This document shows positions 8,119-17,147 of a stretch of 64,000 nucleotides of DNA, one piece after another. The DNA comes from Nakamurella sp. PAMC28650. Its GTDB lineage: Bacteria > Actinomycetota > Actinomycetes > Mycobacteriales > Nakamurellaceae. Position numbers and translations under genes: made by a program. The number at the start of each line of letters is the position of its first letter. Positions within the stretch are counted from its first letter, which is position 1. The DNA lies in assembly GCF_014303395.1 (NCBI RefSeq), contig NZ_CP060298.1:2294001-2358000 (forward strand), read 5' to 3'. The notes beneath the pieces were generated by a model. The model saw only the letters and a list, made by a program, of their open reading frames with translations. It was not told where the DNA came from and made no database searches.

Positions 8119-8360
8119 GCCCGCCATGCTGGCACCTGCCACCGAACGGGGCCACCGCACCGATACCGGAGCGGCCAGAGTTTCGGTGGCCCGGGTGGCT
8201 TGCGGCGCGCTCCCTGGCCGGTCATTTTCTGGATCGCTTCGCAGGTGGCGATTACGAAGGTCTCGCTCCCCGTAGTCGGGGGACCGAGACCTTCACTCTC
8301 AGCACTGGACGGCACCCGGGCGGGCAGCATGGCCCCATCGCCGGTGTCGGGGGCTGCCGC

Positions 8361-8366
8361 TACCGT
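8361..8366 (+). promoter_or_regulatory. Candidate -10 box (TACCGT) for leaderless methyltransferase mRNA
   Basis: TACCGT ends seven bases before the ATG at 8374, and no Shine-Dalgarno is present. The spacing fits transcription starting at the A of ATG, a common arrangement in actinobacteria. Confidence 0.4.
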
Positions 8367-8373
8367 GCGGCGC

Positions 8374-9033
8374 ATGTCCGAACCGTCGTTCATGAGCGCG
8401 ACCAGGGTCGCCTACGACCTCGTCGCAGCCGACTACGCAGAACTTTTGGACGGCGAGTTGGCGAAGAGCCCGTTCGATCGAGCCATGCTGGGCGCCTTTG
8501 CCGAGCTGGTCGAGCCGCACCTCGGTGTCGTCGCCGACATCGGTTGCGGTCCTGGTCGGGTGACGGATCATCTCGATTCGCTCGGGCTGGAGATCTTCGG
8601 GATCGACCTGTCGCCGGAGATGGTCGCGGTGGCGCGCCGGGCGTACCCGCGATTGCGGTTCGACGTGGGATCGATGACCGATCTCGCGCTCGCGGACGGC
8701 TCGCTCGGCGGGGTCGTCGCCTGGTACTCGATCATCCACACGCCGCCGCAGCTTCTGCCTTCGGTCTTTGCCGGGTTCCACCGGGTGCTGGCTCCCGGCG
8801 GCGTGCTGTTGCTGGCCTTCCAGGTCGGGGACGAACCTCGACACCTCTCGCACGCCTACGGCCACGACATCTCTCTGGAGGCCTATCGGCTGCCGCCCGA
8901 CGGGATCGTCCGGATGCTCACCGCCGCCGGGTTCACCCACGAGGCCCGATTGATCCGAGAACCGGGCGACCGAGAGAAGTCCCAGCAGGCGTTCCTACTG
9001 GCTCGCCGCCCGCATGGGGCGACACCGCAGTAG
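8374..9033 (+). CDS. Class I SAM-dependent methyltransferase
   Basis: Soluble Rossmann-fold methyltransferase, 219 aa. Motif I is VVADIGCGPGRVTDHL (about residue 52), followed by the acidic loop FGIDLSPEMVAVARR, then the catalytic-side strand VVAWYSIIHTPP and the post-motif ALAPGG-type VLAPGGVLLLAFQ. The N-terminal YDLVAADYAELL is the cap helix of the UbiE/methyltransferase-11 type. It stands alone, divergent from the VOC gene. The substrate cannot be predicted. Confidence 0.9.
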   Translation: MSEPSFMSATRVAYDLVAADYAELLDGELAKSPFDRAMLGAFAELVEPHLGVVADIGCGPGRVTDHLDSLGLEIFGIDLSPEMVAVARRAYPRLRFDVGSMTDLALADGSLGGVVAWYSIIHTPPQLLPSVFAGFHRVLAPGGVLLLAFQVGDEPRHLSHAYGHDISLEAYRLPPDGIVRMLTAAGFTHEARLIREPGDREKSQQAFLLARRPHGATPQ

Positions 9034-9362
9034 ATCTTCGAGCCGCCGTCAAGATCTCCTATGGAGTGCGTCCTACCTCGCGAATCCCCGCAGTCGACCG
9101 AGGAGGACTCGAGAGTGTCCACCTTGCAGCAGGAACGAATCGTCGACGACGAGCAACACAAGCTGACCTGGCCACGCTCCCGTTCCGGCTGTGAGACCGG
9201 GCCGGGTGCGCGCCGGCCGTCTGCAGCGGCTCTGCATGGACGAAGTGGTCGACTTCTGTCCCACCCGCCCCAAATTCGCAACCTTGAGCCATGCCTGCGA
9301 CTTTGATCCATGCCGCAGGGGGCCGATCCACGCGGGAGGGGACCCGGGCTGGGCCACCGGGG
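9034..9362. other. Intergenic region carrying one palindromic repeat
   Basis: No convincing gene between the methyltransferase and the SnoaL-like protein, whose stops face each other. The only structure I see is the repeat copy at 9234-9313. The reading frames here lack plausible starts and known motifs. Confidence 0.6.
9234..9313 (-). repeat. Palindromic repeat family, copy 1
   Basis: An 80-base copy of a dispersed element. Its core reads, on this strand, GCATGG..TTTGGGGCGGGTGGGACAG..GTCGAC then CGTCCATGC. The ends are imperfect complements (GCATGGA at 9234-9240 against TCCATGC at 9307-9313). It lies between convergent genes, a usual place for such elements. Confidence 0.75.
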
Positions 9363-9761
9363 TCAATCGGGGAGGTAGGAGTCGTAGTTGTGCTGTGCGC
9401 TGACCCGGCCGTCGCGGATCGTCAGGAAGATCGCCATCCTGGCCCGGATGCGGGTGCCGGCGGTCGCGCTGGGAAAGTCGACCAGCAACGTTGCGCTCCA
9501 GTTCACCTCCATGATGACCTGATCGCCGTCGACCGCCTCGGTGGCGATCTGGAACACCTGATCCCCGACCACTTCCCGGCCCTGCTCGGCGGCCTGGAGA
9601 ACTTCCGGGAGGTTGCGGCTCGCACCCTGCGGCGACATCGGGTTCGGCCATTCGCGCTGGACGAAGTCGGTCGTCAGGTGGGTCCGGAGGGCGTCGACGG
9701 ATCCGTTCTCGACCGCCTGCAGGTAGCGACGGGCGACGGCGAGGGTCTCGGCGCGGGTCAT
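9363..9761 (-). CDS. SnoaL/NTF2-like protein
   Basis: A 132-aa NTF2-like fold protein. The N-terminal helix TLAVARRYLQAVENGSVDAL is followed by FVQREWPNPMSP and then strands VIMEVNWSATLLV and IRARMAIFLTIRDGRVSAQHNYDSY, the pattern of SnoaL-like polyketide cyclase/steroid isomerase relatives. No genes of such a pathway are nearby, so the enzymatic role is open. It follows the flotillin gene on the same strand after 34 bases and may be co-transcribed. Confidence 0.85.
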   Translation of the reverse strand: MTRAETLAVARRYLQAVENGSVDALRTHLTTDFVQREWPNPMSPQGASRNLPEVLQAAEQGREVVGDQVFQIATEAVDGDQVIMEVNWSATLLVDFPSATAGTRIRARMAIFLTIRDGRVSAQHNYDSYLPD

Positions 9762-9795
9762 CTGCTCACCCTACAAAGACGTGCCGGACCGCTGA

Positions 9796-10971
9796 CTACC
9801 TGACCGCGACGGACGCCAGCGCCGGGTGCTCCTTCAACTTCGGCTTGAGCGCCTCCAGGATCGACAGGCCCTGGCCGACGATGCCCGTCACCATCTCCGA
9901 AACACCCTCGGCCCCGTTGACGATGGTCAGGTTCGACTGCGCAATGCCCCTGGCTGCCGCCTCCACCAGGGCGGGCAGCACCTCGACGAGGTGGTTCGCG
10001 GCGATCAGCTCCTGGTTGCCGCCCTCGAGGGAAGCCGCGCGGGCCGAGTTCGCCTCGGCCTGGGCCTGGGCCAGGACCCGTTCGGCGTAGGCGGCGCCAT
10101 CGGCCTGGGCGCGAACAGTCGTCGCATCCGCGGTTGCCAACGTGGTGCGGCGGTAGGCCTCCGCATCCGCCGGCCGACGTACTTCGGCCTCCAGCCGCTG
10201 GGCGGCCAACTCGGCCTGACGCTGCGCCAGCGCGGTCTGCTGCTCGATGACCTGCTGGGCCGCCTGGGCCTGGGCCAGAGGTCCCGCCTGGGCGGACTGC
10301 GCCCTGGCCCGGTCGGTTTCGGCGAGGAAACCGGCGCGCTTGATCTCGGTGTCGCGTTCATATTCGGCTTTCAATGCGGCCGCCTGCTGTTCCCGCTCGG
10401 CTGCCTCCTGATCGGCCCGCGCGGCAGCGATACGAGCCTGACTCGCAACGGCCGCCGCATGCGGTGCGGCGAGATTGCTGATGTATCCGGTGGCGTCGGC
10501 GATTTCCTGGATCTGCACGGCATCGACCACGATCCCGAGCTTTTCCATCTCGGCGTGGCTGCCGTCCTTCACCTCCTGGGCGACCCGGTCCCGTTCCCGG
10601 ATCAGCTCCTCCACCGTCAATGCGCCGACGATGGACCTGAGGTGGCCGGCGAAGATGCGGCCGATCAATTCTTCCATCCGACTCTGCTCCGAGAGGAAAC
10701 GACGGGCGGCATTGGCGATGGAGACGAAGTCGTCACCGACATTGAAAACCGCTACGGCCTGGATGTTGAGACGAATACCCTGATTCGTCACGCAGTCCTC
10801 TTTGATCTCGGCCTCCAGCAGAGCCAGCGACAGAATCCGGGCCTTCTGCTTGATCGGAACGACGAAACTTCCGTGACCGGTGACGATCCGGAATTGGGTG
10901 TCCTGCGTCTGACGCTTCGATCCGGAGATCAGCAATGCCTCGTTGGGGGCAGGAACATGCCAGAAGAACAT
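9796..10971 (-). CDS. Flotillin-like SPFH-domain protein
   Basis: A 391-aa SPFH/band-7 protein that should organise membrane microdomains. The SPFH domain covers about residues 5-180 (FRIVTGHGSFVVPIKQKA, LNIQAVAVFNVGDD, AGHLRSIVGALTVEEL). A long coiled-coil follows, rich in Ala, Glu and Gln (about 190-310, many EAE/AQA repeats), then the flotillin tail LPALVEAAARGIAQSNLTIVNG. There is no long N-terminal membrane helix, only MFFWHVPAPNEALLISG, so attachment may be by hairpin insertion or acylation. GGAAGGGA precedes the ATG. The NfeD-like gene lies 22 bases upstream, the usual flotillin-NfeD pairing. Confidence 0.9.
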   Translation of the reverse strand: MFFWHVPAPNEALLISGSKRQTQDTQFRIVTGHGSFVVPIKQKARILSLALLEAEIKEDCVTNQGIRLNIQAVAVFNVGDDFVSIANAARRFLSEQSRMEELIGRIFAGHLRSIVGALTVEELIRERDRVAQEVKDGSHAEMEKLGIVVDAVQIQEIADATGYISNLAAPHAAAVASQARIAAARADQEAAEREQQAAALKAEYERDTEIKRAGFLAETDRARAQSAQAGPLAQAQAAQQVIEQQTALAQRQAELAAQRLEAEVRRPADAEAYRRTTLATADATTVRAQADGAAYAERVLAQAQAEANSARAASLEGGNQELIAANHLVEVLPALVEAAARGIAQSNLTIVNGAEGVSEMVTGIVGQGLSILEALKPKLKEHPALASVAVR

Positions 10972-10993
10972 GGTGGGATCCCTTCCAGGACCG

Positions 10994-11248
10994 TCAAAGG
11001 TTTGCGGCGACGACTATCGCCGTCCGGGCCGAGGCCATATCGACGACGAGGACAGGTGTGTTCTTGCGGATCGGCCGATCAGAAAGGGCGGCGAAGGCTT
11101 CGGACCCTCCGCGCACCGACACAAGAATTTCGCCAAGGCCTCCGGTCGGAATCGGCACCGTCACTCTGCCGATCTTCCCGACGGGGCTCTGCGAGTCGTG
11201 TAATCGTGGACTTCCGGACGTGTGCCCCGGAAACGTGTCCCCACTCAC
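10994..11248 (-). CDS. Short NfeD-like OB-fold protein
   Basis: An 84-aa protein whose residues 23-84 match the C-terminal OB domain of NfeD proteins (VGKIGRVTVPIPTGGLGEI, RKNTPVLVVDMASARTAIVV). The protease and membrane domains of full NfeD are absent. Its GTG start is behind GGAG about twelve bases away. Directly upstream of the flotillin gene, it is probably the flotillin partner. No membrane anchor is visible, so it would be cytosolic, unlike B. subtilis YuaF. Confidence 0.75.
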   Translation of the reverse strand: MSGDTFPGHTSGSPRLHDSQSPVGKIGRVTVPIPTGGLGEILVSVRGGSEAFAALSDRPIRKNTPVLVVDMASARTAIVVAANL

Positions 11249-11466
11249 CTGCGGCGGTTCTCCTGTCGAAACAACTGTCGAACATCAGGCGCTCGGCCTG
11301 AAGTCGAAGTTACGCCGACGCCGTCGCTTGTAAATGGGGCCTCAGGGTAAATCGCTGTCTGCTGGGTCACAGACAGCCGGCGGATCCTCTCCCCTTCGAA
11401 AGGGGGCGACCGCCGCAGGCTTCGCCGAGACACCGACAGGCTGCTGCGCTCCTCGCGGGTCGGCTG

Positions 11467-11958
11467 TCAGTCGTCGGCGCCGGGGCGGCTGTACCAGAGC
11501 CACATCAGGCCCAGCAGCGGCAGCAGCACCGGGAAATAGCCGTACCCGCTACCGAATCGCGACCACACGGTGTCGTGGGGGAAGGCACCGCGGTCGATCA
11601 GCGAGGCGGTACCGATCACCAGCACGCCGACCAGTTCGGTGCCGCAGGCACCCCAGGCCACAAAACGCGACCAGGATCGGTCGGTGACCAGTCCGATGGC
11701 GGCAGCGATGTAGATGATCCCCGAGCACAACGACAGCACGTACGCCAGCGGCGCCGTGTGGAAGGTGGTGGACAACTGGACGATGCCACGGGCGGTCGCT
11801 GCCAGCGCGAAGATCGAGTAGAGGGCGATCAGGATGCGCCGTGGCCCGGTGGGCGGCGGTTCGGCCCCGCCCGGAACGGTCCCATTGGGAACGGGACCCT
11901 CGACAACGCCCCCGCCGGTCGGTCCGGCGTCGAAATCAGCGGCACTCGGCTCAGCCAA
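11467..11958 (-). CDS. Four-helix membrane protein, unknown
   Basis: A 163-aa integral membrane protein with a disordered Pro/Gly-rich N-terminus (about 40 residues) and four hydrophobic segments: ILIALYSIFALAATARGIV, YVLSLCSGIIYIAAAIGLV, WGACGTELVGVLVIGTASL and FPVLLPLLGLMWLWY. It starts at a TTG that overlaps the stop of the upstream membrane gene by eight bases, so translation is coupled. I know no function for it. Confidence 0.75.
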   Translation of the reverse strand: MAEPSAADFDAGPTGGGVVEGPVPNGTVPGGAEPPPTGPRRILIALYSIFALAATARGIVQLSTTFHTAPLAYVLSLCSGIIYIAAAIGLVTDRSWSRFVAWGACGTELVGVLVIGTASLIDRGAFPHDTVWSRFGSGYGYFPVLLPLLGLMWLWYSRPGADD

Positions 11959-12313
11959 GGTCGGACCGCCAGATCTGCAGGAGGCGCAGCGTCATCACCC
12001 CGGCGACGACCGCCGTGAAACCCAGGGTGATCGAGCCCCATCTCGTGCGCTCGATCCGGGCCAGGTAGAAGCCGAGCGGCAGCGGAAGCAGGATGCCGAC
12101 TGCATAGGCCAGGAAGGTGACCGGTTCGGTCAGGTGCGTCCCGCTCAACCGGACCACCGCCACCACCGTCTGGACCAGCAGGGCCAGCTCCACCACGATC
12201 GCGGCGATCATCAGCGCGGTGTCGGTCGCCCGGTCGCGAGCGGCCTGGATGCCGCACCACGCGCCGAGCAGCAGACCCACGCCCACCAGGCTGTACGCCA
12301 GGGCATCGATCAC
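11951..12313 (-). CDS. Four-helix membrane protein, unknown
   Basis: A 120-aa membrane protein from a GTG at 12313 with GAGGAG about ten bases upstream. Hydrophobic segments: IDALAYSLVGVGLLLGAWC, TALMIAAIVVELALLVQTVV, PVTFLAYAVGILLPLPLGFY and ITLGFTAVVAGVMTLRLL. A short basic loop RIERTRW precedes the last helix. It forms a two-gene unit with the following membrane gene (8-base overlap) and is divergent from the 664-aa membrane protein. No recognised family. Confidence 0.75.
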   Translation of the reverse strand: MIDALAYSLVGVGLLLGAWCGIQAARDRATDTALMIAAIVVELALLVQTVVAVVRLSGTHLTEPVTFLAYAVGILLPLPLGFYLARIERTRWGSITLGFTAVVAGVMTLRLLQIWRSDLG

Positions 12314-12455
12314 GGCGTCATCTCCTCGCGTCGGGACCTTCGGGACGGGCAGGCGGTGCCGGGCCCCGGTGGGTCGAGAACTGCTCGACACACTATGGAC
12401 CGCGACCAGCGACGGTAACCGATTCCGGCCGCTCCGCGTTGCTACGGTCATCACC

Positions 12456-12533
12456 GTGAATGGTGCCCAGCCCGAGAAGACAATCCCGCCTGCGATCAGG
12501 CCGGCCGGGTCCGACGGATCGAGTGCACCCTGA
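12456..12533 (+). CDS. Candidate leaderless micro-ORF coupled to the next gene
   Basis: A GTG at 12456 opens a 25-codon frame (begins MNGAQPEKTIPPAIRPAG) whose TGA overlaps the ATG of the 664-aa membrane protein as TGATG. TACGGT ends seven bases before the GTG, so the transcript may start at this GTG. The downstream ATG has no good Shine-Dalgarno, which fits delivery of ribosomes by the micro-ORF. Confidence 0.4.
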   Translation: MNGAQPEKTIPPAIRPAGSDGSSAP

Positions 12534-14527
12534 TGTCCCTCGCGCAGACCGCCCCCGCCGTCGCCCGTTCGCTGCGACGGGGCCCGGCGGTCGGACATGC
12601 CCTCGTGCTGATCGCCGGCGCCGCCCTGGTCGGGATCGGCGGCGTCCTCGGGGTGGCCCGTGCCTACGACCGGTCGGTGCTCGGGGTGGCCTCCGGTGCG
12701 GTCTGGACGGTGCTGCTGCCAGGGGTGCTCGCGCTGCTGCTCGCCGGGTGGAGACCGGCGCTGTCCCTGGCTGTATCGGCCGGAGCGGGAATGGTCGCGG
12801 TGGCCAGGATCCTGTCCGATCTCGACCTGCTGACCAGTGCGAACACCACGATCCGGCCGGAGTTGTTCTACGAGCTCACCGATCGGGCCCAACCCTTCAG
12901 CTCAGCACCCGGAGCGTCGGTGGTGGTGGTCGGCGACGTCGTCATGCTGGCGGCCGGGGTCCTGGCCGCCCGCCGGCTGGGCAACGGCCTGGCGTTCCGC
13001 TCCGCACCGATCTTCGATGCCGGACCGATCGAGCCGGAGGCCGACGGTTCGGGCGCAGAATTGCTCGCCGACGCGCTGGAGTCGGCAGATTCGGTCCGGG
13101 CCGCCGACTTCGACCAGTTCGACGGCACCGGGGGTGCCCCGCAGCGCAACAAATGGCTGATCTTCGCCGGTTTCGTCGGCGTGCTCGGCATCCTGATCGC
13201 CTCGCTCGGGTTGCCCTACGAGGGCGGCTACCTGGCGAATCGCTACCTTCCCCCCGAGATCGGCCTGCTGGGCATCGCGGCCGCCCTCGCGGCGGCGCTG
13301 GTCGGCACGGTGGCGGTGTTGGCCGGTGCTGTGCTCCCGCGTCAGGTCGCGTTCGCCTTGCTCGGTGGGGTCGCCATCGGGGCGGCCGTCCCGTTCCTGA
13401 CGGCGGTGGCCGTGCGCGCCACGAGCGCTCCCGTCCGGCTCAACCCCACCGTCGGTCTCGGACTGCTGAGTGCAGTGGTGCTCGCCGCCGCAGGCCTGCT
13501 GGCCAGGCCACGGCCGGTGCAGGATGACGACGACGAGCCATCTCCCCGGTCCCTGCGGACACTCGACATCGTCGGAGCGCTGCTGACGCTCCTGGTCGCC
13601 GCCGCCGGTTTCGCGGCCTGGCGCTCGCCCCAGCTGAGCTTCAACGGTGGCGTCGTCCCGACACCGGTGTCCAGGGGCGACCTCTCCGCACCGCAGGCCG
13701 CACCGTTCCTGGTGGCCGCGGTCATCCCCTTGATCGGCGGACTTCTGTGGCTGGTACCCGTCCTGCGCCGGTCCGGGCGCGCGATCGCCTCGGTCGGCTG
13801 GGTGGGGATGATCTTCGCGGTGACCCAGTCGCTCTACATCCTCGGGCAGTTGGTGAACAGTGCCTCCGTTCCCAACGCGGGGTTCGCGGCACCGAGATGG
13901 ACTGCTGGGCCAGGCCTCTGGCTCGGAGTGGTCGGTATCGCCCTGGGTGTTGCAGTACTCGCGGTGTCCTCCGCAGCCAGTCGACAGGCAGTGGATTCCT
14001 CGGCTGTCGTGGTCGACGACGACACCCTGGCCACGGCCCGTGCCAGGGGCGCTTGGGTGGCCAGCGCGATGACGGTGGTGACCGTTCTCGCGTTGGTGCT
14101 GCCGGTCTACCGGAGCATCCAGTCGACGTCCGCCACCGCGCTGGTCGGGTACCAGGTCAACTCCTGGGGAGTGCTCGCGCTCGCAGCGGGGGTCATCGCC
14201 GCAGGCTGGATGGCCGCCCGCGCGACGTCGGTGTCCGGGGCGATCGCGTTCGCCCTGGCGGGCGCTGCGCTGATGGCCGTCCGACTGGTCATCCCTGCGT
14301 CCGTCCGGGCCCAGGACGGTTTCGGCGTGCAGGCAGGTCTGGTCGCCGGCTATGTCGCGGTCGCCGTCTTCGTCCTCGGCGCCGCTGCTCTGGCCCTGCT
14401 GACCCTGAGGATCAGGATGATCGATCCGGCCGCCGTCGCCCGGCGCGGCCGCATCCAACCGTCCGGCAAGAAATCCGCGCCGCCGAAGCCAGGTGGCCGG
14501 CCGGCCGCCGGTCGACAACGCCGGTAG
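12533..14527 (+). CDS. Large polytopic membrane protein, unknown
   Basis: A 664-aa integral membrane protein with about 14 hydrophobic segments, arranged in a first block (residues 20-160), an acidic soluble insert (about 165-205, EADGSGAELLADALESADSV) and a second block to about residue 630. It ends in a basic, Pro-rich tail (SGKKSAPPKPGGRPAAGRQRR). No transporter signature or catalytic motif is recognised. Its position upstream of sucCD is not informative. Ala, Val and Leu dominate the composition, as in many actinobacterial conserved membrane proteins. Confidence 0.8.
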   Translation: MSLAQTAPAVARSLRRGPAVGHALVLIAGAALVGIGGVLGVARAYDRSVLGVASGAVWTVLLPGVLALLLAGWRPALSLAVSAGAGMVAVARILSDLDLLTSANTTIRPELFYELTDRAQPFSSAPGASVVVVGDVVMLAAGVLAARRLGNGLAFRSAPIFDAGPIEPEADGSGAELLADALESADSVRAADFDQFDGTGGAPQRNKWLIFAGFVGVLGILIASLGLPYEGGYLANRYLPPEIGLLGIAAALAAALVGTVAVLAGAVLPRQVAFALLGGVAIGAAVPFLTAVAVRATSAPVRLNPTVGLGLLSAVVLAAAGLLARPRPVQDDDDEPSPRSLRTLDIVGALLTLLVAAAGFAAWRSPQLSFNGGVVPTPVSRGDLSAPQAAPFLVAAVIPLIGGLLWLVPVLRRSGRAIASVGWVGMIFAVTQSLYILGQLVNSASVPNAGFAAPRWTAGPGLWLGVVGIALGVAVLAVSSAASRQAVDSSAVVVDDDTLATARARGAWVASAMTVVTVLALVLPVYRSIQSTSATALVGYQVNSWGVLALAAGVIAAGWMAARATSVSGAIAFALAGAALMAVRLVIPASVRAQDGFGVQAGLVAGYVAVAVFVLGAAALALLTLRIRMIDPAAVARRGRIQPSGKKSAPPKPGGRPAAGRQRR

Positions 14528-14761
14528 TCCGCCCCGGCCGAGCGGCGGTGGCCGAGAACATGCGGCTCAGATCACTCGTGGGATAGCTCACCAGGGTTGA
14601 TGTGCTTCCACAAAGTCCCGGCCAGTAGGGTCACGTGGCAGTCCACGACGCGCCCGGGTTGATACCGGTCCACGCGCCGGACCCCAGCGCCCCGCTGCAC
14701 AACAGCAATCACCCACGACTTCAAGATGTGGGATTCCAGGTCGAGGATTTCGGGAGCACAC

Positions 14762-15934
14762 GTGGATCTGTACGAGTACCAGGCGAAGGAACTCTTCGCG
14801 AAGCACGGCGTCCCCGGCACGCTGGGGGAGACGGCCACCACCGTCGAAGAAGCGGTGGCGATCGCCGAGAAGTACGGGAAGGCCGTCATGGTCAAGTCCC
14901 AGGTCAAGGTCGGCGGCCGCGGCAAGGCCGGTGGCGTGAAGTTCTCGCCCGACGCGGCCGCCGCGCGCAAGAACGCCGAGGCGATCCTGGGTCTGGACAT
15001 CAAGGGCCACATCACCCGGACGGTGCTGGTCACCGAGGCCGCCGACATCGCCGAGGAGTATTACGTCTCCTTCCTGCTCGACCGGTCCAACCGCACCTAC
15101 CTGGCGATGGCCAGCAAGGACGGCGGCATGGAGATCGAGGAACTCGCGGTGGAGCGGCCGGAAGCCCTCGCACGGATCGCCGTCGATGCGTTGGTCGGTG
15201 TCGACGCAGCGAAGGCGCACGAGATCGCAGTGGCCGGAAGGTTCCCGGCCGAGGTGGTCGACCAGGTCGAGAGCGTGCTGATCAAGCTGTGGGACGTCTT
15301 CGTGAAGGAAGACGCCACGCTGGTCGAGGTCAACCCGTTGGTGAAGACCCCGGAGGGCGTCGTGCTGGCGCTCGACGGCAAGGTGTCACTGGACGACAAC
15401 GCATCGTTCCGTCACCCCGAACACGAGGCCTTCGTCGACAACGCAGCGGAGAACCCGCTCGAGGTCGCGGCCAAGGAGAAGAACCTCAACTACGTCAAGC
15501 TCGACGGCGAGGTCGGCATCATCGGCAACGGCGCCGGACTGGTCATGTCCACGCTCGACGTCGTGGCCTACGCGGGGGAGAAGCACGGCGGTGTCAAGCC
15601 GGCCAACTTCCTGGACATCGGAGGCGGGGCAAGTGCCGCCGTGATGGCCAACGGACTCGAGATCATCCTGGGTGACCCGGATGTGCGCGCCGTGTTCGTC
15701 AACGTCTTCGGTGGCATCACCGCCTGCGACGCGGTCGCGAACGGCATCGTGCAGGCGCTGGAGATCCTCGGTGACGAAGCCAACAAGCCGCTCGTCGTGC
15801 GTCTGGACGGCAACAACGTCGAGGAGGGCCGCCGCATCCTGGCCGCCGCCGCCCACCCGCTCGTCACGCTGGCCGACACCATGGACGAAGGAGCCGACAA
15901 AGCAGCAGAACTCGCTTACGCGGCTTCGAAATAA
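14762..15934 (+). CDS. sucC: Succinyl-CoA synthetase beta subunit
   Basis: Beta subunit (390 aa) of the ADP/GDP-forming succinyl-CoA ligase of the TCA cycle. The GTG start at 14762 ([18 protein letters not shown]) has GGGAG upstream and matches the family N-terminus; an ATG at 14726 is too early. The ATP-grasp domain covers about residues 1-235 ([17 protein letters not shown] and LVEVNPLV). The CoA-ligase domain follows with [12 protein letters not shown] and NFLDIGGGA near 280-300 and VNVFGGIT. sucD follows after 15 bases. Confidence 0.97.
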   Translation: MDLYEYQAKELFAKHGVPGTLGETATTVEEAVAIAEKYGKAVMVKSQVKVGGRGKAGGVKFSPDAAAARKNAEAILGLDIKGHITRTVLVTEAADIAEEYYVSFLLDRSNRTYLAMASKDGGMEIEELAVERPEALARIAVDALVGVDAAKAHEIAVAGRFPAEVVDQVESVLIKLWDVFVKEDATLVEVNPLVKTPEGVVLALDGKVSLDDNASFRHPEHEAFVDNAAENPLEVAAKEKNLNYVKLDGEVGIIGNGAGLVMSTLDVVAYAGEKHGGVKPANFLDIGGGASAAVMANGLEIILGDPDVRAVFVNVFGGITACDAVANGIVQALEILGDEANKPLVVRLDGNNVEEGRRILAAAAHPLVTLADTMDEGADKAAELAYAASK

Positions 15935-15949
15935 GGGACTGGACAACTC

Positions 15950-16834
15950 ATGTCGATTTATCTGAACGCCGATTCCAAGGTCATCGTCCAGGGCATCACC
16001 GGCGGTGAGGGCACCAAGCACACTGCACTGATGCTGAAGGCCGGCACCAAGGTCGTCGGTGGCGTGAACGCTCGCAAGGCTGGAACCACCGTCAGCCACG
16101 GCGATGTCACGCTGCCCGTCTTCGGGACCGTCGTCGAGGCCGTCGAGAAGACCGGCGCGACAGTGTCGATCATCTTCGTGCCGCCGCCGCACGCCAAGGC
16201 CGCCGTCATCGAGGCCATCGACGCCGGTATCGCACTCCTCGTCGTGATCACAGAGGGCATCCCGGTGCAGGACTCGGCCGAGTTCTGGGCCTACGCGATC
16301 AGCAAAGGCAGCAAGACCCGGATCATCGGCCCGAACTGCCCGGGAATCATCACCCCGGGTGAGTCGCTGGTCGGTATCACGCCGGCCAACATCACCAAGA
16401 AGGGCCCGGTCGGCCTGGTGTCGAAGTCGGGCACCCTGACGTACCAGATGATGTACGAGCTCCGGGATCTCGGGTTCTCCACCGCGATCGGCATCGGCGG
16501 CGACCCGGTCATCGGGACCACCCACATCGACGCCCTCGCGGCGTTCGAGGCGGACCCCGAGACCAAGGCCATCGTGATGATCGGCGAGATCGGCGGTGAC
16601 GCCGAAGAGCGCGCCGCGGCCTTCATCAAGGACAACGTGACCAAGCCGGTGATCGGCTACGTGGCCGGTTTCACCGCACCCGAGGGCAAGACCATGGGTC
16701 ACGCGGGCGCCATCGTGTCCGGCTCGGCGGGGACTGCGCAAGCCAAGAAGGAGGCCCTGGAGGCCGTCGGCGTCAAGGTCGGCAAGACGCCGTCCGAGGC
16801 CGCCCGCCTGTTGCGCGAGGCACTGGCCGGATAG
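15950..16834 (+). CDS. sucD: Succinyl-CoA synthetase alpha subunit
   Basis: Alpha subunit, 294 aa, carrying the CoA-binding Rossmann domain ([15 protein letters not shown], residues 11-25) and the phosphohistidine loop with the active-site His in [16 protein letters not shown] (near 245). [10 protein letters not shown] is the conserved CoA-site loop. It forms the heterodimer or tetramer with SucC and converts succinyl-CoA to succinate with nucleotide synthesis. A strong terminator follows 35 bases after the stop, ending the sucCD operon. Confidence 0.97.
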   Translation: MSIYLNADSKVIVQGITGGEGTKHTALMLKAGTKVVGGVNARKAGTTVSHGDVTLPVFGTVVEAVEKTGATVSIIFVPPPHAKAAVIEAIDAGIALLVVITEGIPVQDSAEFWAYAISKGSKTRIIGPNCPGIITPGESLVGITPANITKKGPVGLVSKSGTLTYQMMYELRDLGFSTAIGIGGDPVIGTTHIDALAAFEADPETKAIVMIGEIGGDAEERAAAFIKDNVTKPVIGYVAGFTAPEGKTMGHAGAIVSGSAGTAQAKKEALEAVGVKVGKTPSEAARLLREALAG

Positions 16835-16869
16835 CTCGACCGGGGTGGGCGGGACCGAATGATTCGAAT

Positions 16870-16906
16870 GGAAGCCGGGAACTCCCCAGGGAGATTCCCG
16901 GCTTCC
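16870..16906 (+). terminator. Intrinsic-type terminator after sucD
   Basis: Perfect 12-bp stem GGAAGCCGGGAA (16870-16881) with TTCCCGGCTTCC (16895-16906) and a 13-base loop. Only a short T-rich stretch (CGTCGTTTCG) follows, normal for high-GC actinobacteria. Confidence 0.85.
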
Positions 16907-17147
16907 GTCGTTTCGGCGGGTCGCGAGACAGAAATCCGGCGAAAAGCGTGAATACGGACAATTCATTCATCGTTCGCAGATCTGCCGGGAGTGGAATGCA
17001 GGTCGGAGACCTGGGATAGGTTCGAGCAGCGTCCGCGGACATTCGCCGTCCGGACGACGCGGGTGTCGCAGTGCGGGCGGAATCGGACGGAAATCGGGAT
17101 CGACGGGCGATCCCGGGGTGATAACCGGAACGAAGAGGTGGAGCGAG
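16907..17147. other. Intergenic region, sucD to DUF5336 gene
   Basis: Together with the terminator this is just over 300 bases without a gene. Short AT-richer islands (GCGTGAATACGGACAATTC, near 16945) could hold the promoter of the next gene, but I see no convincing -35/-10 pair and no riboswitch. Confidence 0.4.
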
